64,000 bases of DNA from Sutcliffiella horikoshii (GTDB lineage Bacteria; Bacillota; Bacilli; Bacillales; Bacillaceae_I), in contig NZ_CP082918.1 in the NCBI RefSeq assembly GCF_019931755.1, forward strand, positions 166,001 through 230,000, read 5' to 3'. Shown here one piece after another: positions 57,163 to 64,000 of the stretch. The notes beneath the pieces were generated by a model. It was not told the DNA's origin. It did not search any database and was given only the letters and a program-made list of their open reading frames with translations. The translations under genes and the position numbers were made by a program. Within the stretch, counting starts at the first letter, position 1. Every line of letters begins with the position of its first letter.

Positions 57163-58266
57163 ATGAGGGCCATACTAATCAACCATTTACAATATTTTAG
57201 AAGACAGCCATATGCGGTGATCGGAATGATTGTACTGACGTTTGTATTCGCCCTCGCGCTCGGGCAGGTAAATCAAGCGGAACCAGTAGAGGTCCCTGTA
57301 TTTTCAACAAACCTTACAGAGGCAGAACAAGCAGGAATAATTGAGTCATTAAATACCAAAGCGGAGAATACCGTTTTTGTTGCCGAAAAAGAAACCGCCG
57401 TTAAAGAAAAACTCGAAAAAGGCACCATCGATATGGGGTTACAATTGGAGAGGGACAGCTACAAGCTTTATCTTAGTGCCACCACTCCTAACACCACCCT
57501 GATAGAGGCGTATGTAGCGAACGTGGTGCAGTCAGAGCGGACACTTTCCGACGCAGCGGATAGACTTAATGCAACCTCAGACGAATTAAGAGAAAAGGTA
57601 GAAGAGAGTAGCGGATTGTTTGCTGTTTCGGAAAAATCTTTTCAAGAAAGCGAATTTGTTTATGATGCTTCTCTGCAGGCTTTATTCGGATTCTCGCTTT
57701 TCTTCGTCATCTTCACTGTTACCTACACCGTAAGTACAATTTTGGAACAGAAGAGAAATGGAATGTGGAATAGGATGATATTGTCTCCGTTAACAAAAGT
57801 TCAGCTGTACTTGGGACATGTAAGTTTCAGCTTTTTACTTGGATACGCGCAGCTGGCTTTAGTATTCTCCGTTTTTCACTTTGTATTGGGAGTTGACCTA
57901 AAAGGGGGATATCCAATGATTCTCCTTGTGATCATACCATTTTTGTTTGCAATCGTGTCCCTCGGGATACTGATCAGCGCGATTGCCACCAATCCAAGGC
58001 AATTGGATGCTGTCATCCCGTTAATATCAGTGAGTATGGCCATGATCGGCGGGGCATACTGGCCACTTGAAATTGTGCAGTCAGAGGCTTTGCTCACCAT
58101 ATCCAAGCTGATTCCGATGACCTACGGGATGGAAATGCTAAAGGGGGCAACGTTGTTGGATTGGTCCTTGTCGCAATTTTTGCTGCCTGCTTCGGTATTA
58201 TTTTGCATGGGTGTCTTCTTTATGGGAATTGGATTGAATCTGATGGAACGGAAAGCAACGGTGTAA
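57163..58266 (+). CDS. ABC-2 type permease 2
   Basis: A 367-residue permease with the same layout as its neighbour: N-terminal helix (AVIGMIVLTFVFALALGQV), a shorter external domain with VFSTNLTEAEQAGIIESLN, and five helices from ASLQALFGFSLFFVIFTVTY on. It begins directly after the stop of permease 1, using an AGGAGG site within that gene. No terminator is seen before the XRE promoter. Confidence 0.9.
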   Translation: MRAILINHLQYFRRQPYAVIGMIVLTFVFALALGQVNQAEPVEVPVFSTNLTEAEQAGIIESLNTKAENTVFVAEKETAVKEKLEKGTIDMGLQLERDSYKLYLSATTPNTTLIEAYVANVVQSERTLSDAADRLNATSDELREKVEESSGLFAVSEKSFQESEFVYDASLQALFGFSLFFVIFTVTYTVSTILEQKRNGMWNRMILSPLTKVQLYLGHVSFSFLLGYAQLALVFSVFHFVLGVDLKGGYPMILLVIIPFLFAIVSLGILISAIATNPRQLDAVIPLISVSMAMIGGAYWPLEIVQSEALLTISKLIPMTYGMEMLKGATLLDWSLSQFLLPASVLFCMGVFFMGIGLNLMERKATV

Positions 58267-58284
58267 ATTTTTTAAAGGGAGTGT

Positions 58285-58344
58285 GTAAAGGTATCTTTAC
58301 ATATTTCCTTTTTTTGTTTATAGTATATGTAAAGATATCTTTAC
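58285..58344 (+). promoter_or_regulatory. XRE promoter flanked by two palindromic operators
   Basis: GTAAAGGTATCTTTAC (58285-58300) and GTAAAGATATCTTTAC (58329-58344, a perfect 16-bp palindrome) are centred 44 bases apart. The promoter TTTACA (58296) - 17 - TATAGT (58319) lies so that one operator covers its -35 and the other its start region. This is a classic autorepression layout. Confidence 0.85.
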
Positions 58345-58364
58345 CTTTTATGGAGGGGACGCCC

Positions 58365-58580
58365 GTGGCAGTAATCAATCATATTAAAGAAATTCGGCAA
58401 AAGCGTGGAATCACACAAATCAAGATGGCCGAAGATCTGCAAATCACCAGGCAAACGGTTAATGCCATTGAGAAAAATAAATACAACCCAAGCTTAGAAT
58501 TGGCCCTCAAACTGATTGCCTACTTTGATGTGCCGATTGAGGAAATGTTTTATCTAGACGAAAAAAAAGAGGGGGAGTAG
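58365..58580 (+). CDS. Small XRE-type transcriptional regulator
   Basis: A 71-residue Cro/CI-type helix-turn-helix protein: HIKEIRQKRGITQIKMAEDL, then QITRQTVNAIEKNKYNPSLE and IAYFDVPIEEMFYLDEKK. This matches the small YozG/YvaO-like regulators usually paired with a membrane protein. The GTG at 58365 is the start, with GGAGGGG 6 bases upstream; the long open frame before it lies in the promoter and the previous gene. It probably represses itself and the membrane protein gene 4 bases downstream. Confidence 0.9.
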   Translation: MAVINHIKEIRQKRGITQIKMAEDLQITRQTVNAIEKNKYNPSLELALKLIAYFDVPIEEMFYLDEKKEGE

Positions 58581-58584
58581 GGAT

Positions 58585-58998
58585 ATGAAGACTAATAAGA
58601 AGTGGTTCTGGTTGGCATTTGTAGTCATCTTAATCTGCATGCAGATTGGCGGAGCGTTGGGAATCTATATAATCGGCAGGGAGGAAGGGGTATTTGATTA
58701 TAGCCTTCTACTATCCATGTTTCAAGGTACATTGGGAGGCCTTGTTTTGGTACTCCTAATCATGTTTTTCCGTAAAAAGAGGAAGCCGAAATTACCGGAA
58801 TTTGATGAGCGCAGCATGCTATTGATGAAACGCTATTTCTTGGGAGCCCTGTATGTCGTGTTCATAGGCAGCGCAGCGATTGTTGTGACACTAGCACTCC
58901 TTGGTGTGGAAACGGTAGAAGTAGGAATGCTTGCGGTGTACCTGAGCATATTGTTTATCGTCGTTGGAATGGGAGCGCTTGTGACGGCACGACTTTAA
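58585..58998 (+). CDS. Four-helix membrane protein paired with XRE regulator
   Basis: A 137-residue protein with four hydrophobic segments (FWLAFVVILICMQIGGALGI, FQGTLGGLVLVLLIMFF, YFLGALYVVFIGSAAIVVTL and AVYLSILFIVVGMGALV) and a conserved-looking cytoplasmic loop KPKLPEFDERSMLLMKRYF. Proteins of this layout with the F-D-E-R loop often follow small XRE regulators in Firmicutes; their role is unknown to me. It is translated from GGGGGAGTAGGG immediately after the XRE stop. Confidence 0.75.
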   Translation: MKTNKKWFWLAFVVILICMQIGGALGIYIIGREEGVFDYSLLLSMFQGTLGGLVLVLLIMFFRKKRKPKLPEFDERSMLLMKRYFLGALYVVFIGSAAIVVTLALLGVETVEVGMLAVYLSILFIVVGMGALVTARL

Positions 58999-59038
58999 CT
59001 GTGTATTTTTTCGAAAATACTGACTTCTCCTTTATTTC

Positions 59039-59065
59039 TTAACATTTAACATACTATGTCGATAA
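59039..59065 (+). promoter_or_regulatory. Sigma-D-type promoter of the chemoreceptor
   Basis: TTAA (59039-59042), 15 bases, then GTCGATAA (59058-59065), close to the motility sigma-D consensus TAAA-N15-GCCGATAT. It is correctly placed 37 bases before the chemoreceptor start. Confidence 0.7.
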
Positions 59066-59101
59066 AATGTTTATCTGTTAAAAATAAAGGAGTTTAAATA
59101 C

Positions 59102-61090
59102 ATGTTCAAATCAATACGAGGCAAACTGGTTTTTTCGTTTTTGTTACTTATATTTTTGATCATTGCCAGTGTTGGCGCGGTTACATATAGTCAAGCAAAG
59201 AAAAAAATAGATCATGACGTTGTTGCAGATGCGGAAGCTGCGATGATAGATCTTGAAGAGACCATTCATATTTACCTAGATAACTATTCTAAAATACTTA
59301 GTTCTTATGGGAGCACCTCTTTAGTTGATGACTTTCTAGTAGAAGGATCCTCGGCAAATGAAGCAACTATGTTAGAGGGGTTTGACAAGGTATTAGGCAA
59401 TTTCCCTGATATGCAGGTCCTATACTTGGCAACTGCCGCGAAAGAGTTCTATTCTTCACCTGCCATGGATCTTCCATCAGATTTCGATCCGACTACTAGA
59501 ACTTGGTATGTACAGGCCATGCAAAGTCCTGGTGAGGTCATTTATACAGATGTCTATGCAGATTCAAGTACCGGTGAACCGGTCATCACTTTAGCAAAAG
59601 CGGTAACAGGAGACGGAGTTGTAAAGGGAGTGCTTGCAACGGATATTAATATTACCGCTTTGGAAGAGCTAGTTGCACAAAAAGAACTTGGATATGGTGG
59701 ATATAGCATTCTTTTGGACAATTATGGAGTTGCATTGGTGCACCCTACCTTGACGGGGGAGAATCTATTAGATCAAGACCTTCCGTTCATCGATAACATC
59801 TACAAGGAAGAAACGGAAGGTGTTCAAAGGTATACATATGATGGGGAGAAAAGGGTGCTGGCTTTTAACACAGTTGATGAAACTGGCTGGAAAATAGGCG
59901 GAGTATTCTTGGAAAAAGACATGCTTCAATTGGCCAATGGCATTTTGAGAACAATTGTTATAGTTGGTCTGATCGCTATTGTGGTGGCAAGTATCTCTAC
60001 CATACTATTAGCACGTTATATTACTAGGCCGATATTGAGGTTGAATTCAGAAGTTACGAAAGTAGCAGAAGGGGATCTGACAGGTGACATTGAGGTCCAT
60101 TCCAAAGACGAGATCGGCGTTTTGGCAGCCTCCTTTAAAACAATGCTTGGGAACATGCGCGAGATGATTGGGACTGTTGCCGATTCTTCTCAAAAAGTGA
60201 AGGCGTCAGTGGAAGATATGAGTGCCGTCACAGAAGAAGTTTCCGCAACAAGCGAAGAGATGAACCGCGCAATTGAGGAACTGTCAAAAGGTGCAGTCCA
60301 ACAGGCAACCGATTTAGAGGGAACAAGTTCCCGTACCCAAAATCTGGCGGATAATATTGAGGATGTATTGTCCAAGCAAGATGACCTTCAGGCGCTGTCT
60401 GGGCAGATTATTTCAGCAAATGAAACTGGTGTGCAAAAGCTTAGTGTGCTGCAAGGCCATACAAATGAATCAACGGAAATTGTGATGAACCTTAACGGGT
60501 TGATGACTCAGTTCACGGAGAAGATTAAAAGTATTGAGGAAATCACGCATACCATCAACGAAATTTCCAATCAAACAAATCTGTTGGCGCTGAATGCAAG
60601 CATTGAAGCCGCTCGTGCCGGCGAACATGGCCGTGGATTTGCGGTGGTGGCAACGGAAGTAAGAAAGCTAGCGGAACAAACCGCCGACTCGACCCAGCAC
60701 ATTAAAGAAACCATCTCGAGCATACAGGAAGAGTCCCAGGTGATTTTGGAAGAGATGGAGAGAACAAATAAGATCTCAGGTGAGCAAAGCCTAGCTGTCG
60801 CGGACACGGGCGAATCGTTCGGAGAAATCGCGACCAATATCCGCTCTATCATTGGATTCATTGAGGACATCATGGCTAACATGAATGCCATGAATGATTC
60901 GAAGGAAGAAGTGCTCGCTTCCGTCCAAAGCATCTCTGCCATTGCAGAGCAGTCTGCTGCAGGTACAGAAGAAATTGCGGCATCGACCGACGAGCAAGTG
61001 AAGGCAATCAGCAGCATCGCTTACTCAGCTGAAGAGCTGCTTGCAATGAGTGAGGATTTGAGTGAGTTGATTAAGAAGTTTAAGTTGTAG
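59102..61090 (+). CDS. Methyl-accepting chemotaxis protein with dCache domain
   Basis: A 662-residue transmembrane chemoreceptor. TM1 is residues about 10-28 ([20 protein letters not shown]), followed by an external double-Cache domain to about 275 ([50 protein letters not shown]). TM2 lies near 283-303 ([20 protein letters not shown]), then HAMP ([20 protein letters not shown]) and the cytoplasmic helical hairpin with tip [29 protein letters not shown] motifs are typical of amino-acid-sensing dCache domains such as McpB/McpC, so an amino acid ligand is possible. Confidence 0.94.
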   Translation: MFKSIRGKLVFSFLLLIFLIIASVGAVTYSQAKKKIDHDVVADAEAAMIDLEETIHIYLDNYSKILSSYGSTSLVDDFLVEGSSANEATMLEGFDKVLGNFPDMQVLYLATAAKEFYSSPAMDLPSDFDPTTRTWYVQAMQSPGEVIYTDVYADSSTGEPVITLAKAVTGDGVVKGVLATDINITALEELVAQKELGYGGYSILLDNYGVALVHPTLTGENLLDQDLPFIDNIYKEETEGVQRYTYDGEKRVLAFNTVDETGWKIGGVFLEKDMLQLANGILRTIVIVGLIAIVVASISTILLARYITRPILRLNSEVTKVAEGDLTGDIEVHSKDEIGVLAASFKTMLGNMREMIGTVADSSQKVKASVEDMSAVTEEVSATSEEMNRAIEELSKGAVQQATDLEGTSSRTQNLADNIEDVLSKQDDLQALSGQIISANETGVQKLSVLQGHTNESTEIVMNLNGLMTQFTEKIKSIEEITHTINEISNQTNLLALNASIEAARAGEHGRGFAVVATEVRKLAEQTADSTQHIKETISSIQEESQVILEEMERTNKISGEQSLAVADTGESFGEIATNIRSIIGFIEDIMANMNAMNDSKEEVLASVQSISAIAEQSAAGTEEIAASTDEQVKAISSIAYSAEELLAMSEDLSELIKKFKL

Positions 61091-61103
61091 GATTTTTTGT
61101 GGG

Positions 61104-61143
61104 AACCCCGGCCGGGTGAGAAAGTGGATGGCCGGGGTTTTTT
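61104..61143 (+). terminator. Terminator of the chemoreceptor gene
   Basis: AACCCCGGCC pairs with GGCCGGGGTT around 16 bases, followed by TTTT. Confidence 0.88.
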
Positions 61144-61210
61144 GTATGGGGGCAGGTTTGGAGGTTCGGATGTTCAGAGGGGCTGGTTGGCTGGCCGGCC
61201 CGTGGTGTTT

Positions 61211-61320
61211 TCTTGATATATTGCTAGATTTCTTGATATATCTTGAAATTTCTTGATATGTTGGTGGATTTTCTTGATATAATTCATTTTTTCTTGATAT
61301 ATTCTAAAATTTCTTGATAT
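61211..61320. repeat. Array C: TCTTGATAT core every 20 bp, six copies
   Basis: TCTTGATAT starts at 61211, 61231, 61251, 61272, 61292 and 61312 (spacings 20, 20, 21, 20, 20), nearly always with T or TT before it. The 11 or 12 bases between cores differ (for example ATTGCTAGATT and GTTGGTGGATTT). The array lies between the chemoreceptor terminator and the ECF sigma promoter; the 61321-61407 remainder shows nothing else. Confidence 0.92.
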
Positions 61321-61407
61321 CCACCGTGCAATGAAGAGATTAGCACTATCCAAGGCGCTATCCATGCCACTTTACCCATAACCCCATCAAACTTTCCCTG
61401 GATTTCA

Positions 61408-61437
61408 TGGAACGTTTCCCAAAAGTCGCTTGTCTAA
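61408..61437 (+). promoter_or_regulatory. Probable autoregulatory ECF promoter
   Basis: TGGAAC at 61408-61413 and TGTCTAA at 61431-61437 with 17 bases between resemble the AAC / CGTC-type promoters used by ECF sigma factors, in front of an ECF sigma gene. Confidence 0.6.
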
Positions 61438-61461
61438 TAAGGGAAAGGAGGTCACAACATA

Positions 61462-61995
61462 GTGAAAATATTAAAATCGTGGTTCAAACCGTCCGCAAGT
61501 GGCCCGACATTCGAGTCCCTAATTAAAAACGAGCAGGAAAAGCTTTATAAAATAGCCTTTGCCTACGTGAAAAACGAACAGGATGCATTGGACGTGGTGC
61601 AAGAAGCGATCATCAACGGATACAAGGCGTTCCCAAAACTGGAAAATCCACAATATTTTTCTACATGGATGACCAGAATTTTGATTAACACCGCTATCAA
61701 TGAATTGCGAAGAAAGAAGAAGATTACCTTCCTTGATATAGAGAAACATCATGAACAGTCTGTCAAAGAAAGCTACCTGTCCATACATAAATTAGACCTG
61801 GCAGAAGTGCTGGAAAGACTCAAACCAGAACAACGGAGCTTATTGATGATGAGATTTACTTACGGTTACTCCATCAAGGAGTTGGCGCAGATTTTTGACA
61901 AGCCGGAAGGGACGATCAAATCGCAGTTACACAGGACGTTGGCTCAGGTAAAAGCGGAACTCGAAGAAGGAGGAGAGAAGTATGGAGAAGCTTAG
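61462..61995 (+). CDS. ECF sigma factor (SigV-like)
   Basis: A 177-residue ECF-type sigma factor. Region 2 is FESLIKNEQEKLYKIAFAYV to YFSTWMTRILINTAINELRR and region 4 is LKPEQRSLLMMRFTYGYSIK with KPEGTIKSQLHRTLAQVKAE. The GTG start follows AAAGGAGGTCAC. The stop overlaps the anti-sigma start by 14 bases. Pairing with a DUF4179 anti-sigma factor suggests the SigV/ECF30-like class, but the inducing stress cannot be read here. Confidence 0.92.
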   Translation: MKILKSWFKPSASGPTFESLIKNEQEKLYKIAFAYVKNEQDALDVVQEAIINGYKAFPKLENPQYFSTWMTRILINTAINELRRKKKITFLDIEKHHEQSVKESYLSIHKLDLAEVLERLKPEQRSLLMMRFTYGYSIKELAQIFDKPEGTIKSQLHRTLAQVKAELEEGGEKYGEA

Positions 61996-63277
61996 CCGTG
62001 AAATCACATCCGAGTTTGAGGAGATATATGTACCGACTAATGAGTTGGAACAAAGAGTGCAGAAAGCGTTGGAGATCGGGCAGAAACGGAAACGGAAAAA
62101 ATCCAATAGGCTGCAATTGTTGAAGGTCAATTTTGCTGCGATATTAGTGGTCGGGATTATTGCCGTGCTTGCACAGTCATTTTGGAATACTGATGAAAAC
62201 CTTTCTGGATCAGTTGCAAAAGATAGCATTCTCTCCCACTACGGTGACCCTGGTTTCAACCTGGTTGCCATAGAAGGAAAAACGACCGCATTGGATTTGG
62301 TAGAGAAGTCGAATGGAATGACACTTAAGATAAAAGAGGTATATTTTGATGAAAGCCGTGTTGCTGTGGGGTATGAAGTGGAATCGGAGGAAGCGAAGAA
62401 AGGGCTGATGTTCTCTACCATGTCATTTAACGGTAAAGACCTTGGTGCGGGCACACAAAACTGGGATATAGCCGCCGATCAGACCCATAGAGGCATACTT
62501 GATTTTAATGCAGAAGACCTCGCTGATACCGGTACAATCGAATTGAATGTTGAATTTAGTAAATTCAATGATTTACAAGCAGAATGGCATTTCCAAATCA
62601 AAGTGGAAAAAGAACCGGGATTAATCGTAAGAGGTCTTGGACTTGAAAAACAGCATGAAGGTAGCAGATTCAGAGTTTCTCTCCTAGAAGAAACGGCCTC
62701 CAGGCTAGAACTGACCACAAGTTTTAATTTACCTGATGACATTAGAAAAACCATAACAGAAGATATGTTGCTAGAAATGATTGTGGTGGGGGAACAACCT
62801 GATGGATCATTTATATCAAATCGCTATTACAGACAGAGCGGTAATTGGGGCTTTGCTGAACGGATGAAAGAAGAAGGTAAGAGTTATATATCACACTCTG
62901 AGTTTGCGCCATTACGCAAAGTGGATTCGATTAAAGTTATACCGTATGTAATTGATTACAATAGGGTAATTACTGAGCCTTTGAAGCAAGAGGCAGTTTT
63001 AACTTCCCAAAATGGAACAATACAGCTGGTTAGTATGACGAATAAAGAGAATAGATTGGTAGTCAAATTGGATAAGGGGAGTATCCCAACTGAGCTAATC
63101 GGTCAAAACGTCCAAATTGAAGATAAGAATTTTAACAGGTATAAGAATGTGTTCTATAGAGATAAAGGGAATTACGTTGAACTTTACTTTGATATAAAAG
63201 GTAAGAAGGAAGACTTAAATATTGTCTATCAGCCAGTGGAATATTTCTTTGAAGATCTGGCCATCGAGGTAGAATAG
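61982..63277 (+). CDS. DUF4179-type transmembrane anti-sigma factor
   Basis: A 431-residue protein: a short cytoplasmic region (about residues 1-45, EFEEIYVPTNELEQRVQKAL) presumed to bind the sigma factor, one membrane segment (VNFAAILVVGIIAVLAQSFW, about 49-66) and a large extracytoplasmic part. The latter contains a DUF4179-like beta domain (DLVEKSNGMTLKIKEVYFDE) and a DUF5643-like second half (ITEPLKQEAVLTSQNGTIQL onward). It overlaps the sigma gene. Stress would be sensed outside and relayed by proteolysis or conformational change; no zinc H-x3-C-x2-C motif is present, unlike RsiW. Confidence 0.85.
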   Translation: MEKLSREITSEFEEIYVPTNELEQRVQKALEIGQKRKRKKSNRLQLLKVNFAAILVVGIIAVLAQSFWNTDENLSGSVAKDSILSHYGDPGFNLVAIEGKTTALDLVEKSNGMTLKIKEVYFDESRVAVGYEVESEEAKKGLMFSTMSFNGKDLGAGTQNWDIAADQTHRGILDFNAEDLADTGTIELNVEFSKFNDLQAEWHFQIKVEKEPGLIVRGLGLEKQHEGSRFRVSLLEETASRLELTTSFNLPDDIRKTITEDMLLEMIVVGEQPDGSFISNRYYRQSGNWGFAERMKEEGKSYISHSEFAPLRKVDSIKVIPYVIDYNRVITEPLKQEAVLTSQNGTIQLVSMTNKENRLVVKLDKGSIPTELIGQNVQIEDKNFNRYKNVFYRDKGNYVELYFDIKGKKEDLNIVYQPVEYFFEDLAIEVE

Positions 63278-63283
63278 TAAATG

Positions 63284-63310
63284 AGCGGCTGCTGATTCAG
63301 CCGCTTTTTT
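63284..63310 (+). terminator. Terminator of the ECF sigma operon
   Basis: AGCGGCTG-CTGATT-CAGCCGCT followed by TTTTT. Confidence 0.88.
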
Positions 63311-63315
63311 GCTTC

Positions 63316-63408
63316 AATGGATATATCCGTGTATACAATGGATATATAAAATTTACGGTTGATATATTTGTTTTACAATGGATAAATGGTCCGTTTGGAT
63401 GGATATCC
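63316..63408. repeat. Array D: (T)GGATATAT core every 20-21 bp, five copies
   Basis: The GATATAT-like core starts at 63320, 63341, 63361, 63381 (GATAAAT) and 63402 (GATATCC); spacings are 21, 20, 20 and 21. Most copies are preceded by CAATG. It starts five bases after the terminator of the ECF operon, whose other side carries array C with a related GATAT core. Confidence 0.82.
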
Positions 63409-63467
63409 TCGCAAATTCAACTTCGTGACATAAGCCGCAATCAAGAAACAATACAAACTCCAGTCAT

Positions 63468-63485
63468 TTGAGTAAATTTACTCAA
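63468..63485. promoter_or_regulatory. Perfect 18-bp palindrome upstream of the LysM gene
   Basis: TTGAGTAAATTTACTCAA is an exact palindrome in the 350-base gap before the LysM gene. It could be an operator; the regulator is unknown. The rest of the gap (63409-63633) is AT-rich with no other recognisable signal. Confidence 0.4.
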
Positions 63486-63633
63486 TAAAAATCCACTAAA
63501 ATACAATGATTATTACTATTTTCCTTACTTTTCACCCCACCCTAATAATTAGTGACTACTTTACGAAATATCTCTGTGATTTCGACAAAATACTTCAAAC
63601 GGAAGAATATATTGGTAGTTAACGAGGGGGATT

Positions 63634-64000
63634 ATGGTGGAAAGTCAGAATATTAGGTCTCGTAAAGAGAGAATTGAGACACAAAAAAGGATCAACAAGG
63701 GAAAGAGAGATAGAAAAATTGTTAGTTATGTCCTAGCTGGAACTCTTGCGGTTAGTGCGTTTATCACAGTTAATGCCAGAGGTGAAGTGCTTGCGAATGA
63801 AGCAGTACACCAAGTAAAACCTGGAGAAACGTTATTTTCACTAGCTCAAAAGTATGGGGTCTCCGTCAAGGAGTTAAAAGAGTTGAATGGTCTAAAGTCT
63901 GACATCATAAAAGTTGGCCAAATTTTGCAACTGAGTGAAACTGGTTCTAAAGACGTGGATGAAAACAAGAAATCAACCCATGAAGTGTCGTCTGGAGATA
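63634..64000 (+). CDS. LysM-domain exported protein, 5' part
   Basis: The start of a cell-wall-binding protein; the frame is open to the window edge (122 codons). A basic N-terminus (about 30 residues) precedes a hydrophobic segment (IVSYVLAGTLAVSAFITVNA) that may be a long signal peptide or an anchor. A full LysM repeat follows at about residues 62-104 (HQVKPGETLFSLAQKYGVSV, then LNGLKSDIIKVGQILQL). A second LysM appears to begin at the edge (HEVSSGD). GAGGGGG lies before ATG 63634. LysM proteins of this build usually end in an NlpC/P60 or 3D hydrolase domain, which would lie outside the window. Confidence 0.85.
   Translation, partial: MVESQNIRSRKERIETQKRINKGKRDRKIVSYVLAGTLAVSAFITVNARGEVLANEAVHQVKPGETLFSLAQKYGVSVKELKELNGLKSDIIKVGQILQLSETGSKDVDENKKSTHEVSSGD

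Noticed and set aside
54955..58266. Bacteriocin or lantibiotic cluster around the ABC-2 exporter
   Set aside because: No precursor peptide, modification enzyme or immunity gene was found; a general exporter next to a two-component system is enough explanation.
61174..61365. Minus-strand open frame of 63 codons over array C
   Set aside because: Its composition (repeated I-Y-Q-E and I-S-R-N) comes from the DNA repeats; the 20-21 bp steps shift frame and no start signal exists.

Overview
The window is chromosomal DNA from a low-to-moderate-GC, endospore-forming member of the Bacillaceae. The 16S gene is Bacillus-type, and the order kbaA - pdaB - rRNA operon - tRNAs - arginase - sigW/rsiW - cdaA/cdaR/glmM/glmS is the conserved sigW-glmS neighbourhood of Bacillus. 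The 16S variable region resembles the Bacillus cohnii / Sutcliffiella group, but that genus call comes from memory and is tentative.

Layout. 1-1.6 kb: 3' end of kbaA, the sporulation deacetylase gene pdaB and a small conserved gene. 1.6-7.8 kb: one complete rRNA operon with tandem promoters, no tRNA in the 16S-23S spacer, and eight tRNAs after 5S (Asn, Thr, Glu, Val, Tyr, Gln, Lys, Ala). 8.2-17 kb: arginase, a Spo0E-like phosphatase, the envelope-stress pair sigW-rsiW, the c-di-AMP cyclase and its regulator, then glmM and glmS with a complete glmS ribozyme. 17-26 kb: BrnQ-type transporter facing its probable GntR regulator, a GNAT enzyme, katG with a PerR box, small membrane proteins, and glnS, a gene most Bacillus lack. 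26-29 kb: a ba3-type cytochrome oxidase operon with an extra CuA-like lipoprotein. 29-40 kb: a sigma-G-type gerB/gerA/gerC germination operon, a DUF2935 protein, a haloacid dehalogenase-like protein, a peroxiredoxin, a HemAT oxygen sensor, DUF2243-ctaG, a CotF-like coat protein and a YbjQ protein. 40-51 kb: a family-10-like glycosidase with cre and RpiR-like sites, a TipA-type MerR regulator, a Mn2+ riboswitch in front of a CNNM/CorC transporter, a second CNNM/CorC gene, a RodA/FtsW gene, a MerR-SRPBCC pair and a PadR-controlled membrane operon. 51-64 kb: a LiaS/LiaR-like two-component system, a DUF58 protein, an ABC-2 export operon, an XRE-membrane protein pair with clear operators, a sigma-D-type chemoreceptor, an ECF sigma/anti-sigma pair and the start of a LysM protein.

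The most unusual signal is not a gene. Six intergenic arrays of unrelated sequence share a strict spacing rule. Four have a short core every 20-21 bp (7888-8015, 23471-23575, 61211-61320, 63316-63408). Two have inverted-repeat units every 52 bp (25786-26034 and 53216-53456). These spacings equal two and five turns of B-DNA. Cores and spacing are conserved while the sequence between cores drifts, suggesting helically phased protein-binding or structural arrays. Regulatory sites are also unusually readable: autoregulatory operators can be proposed for the GntR, PadR, XRE and both MerR genes.
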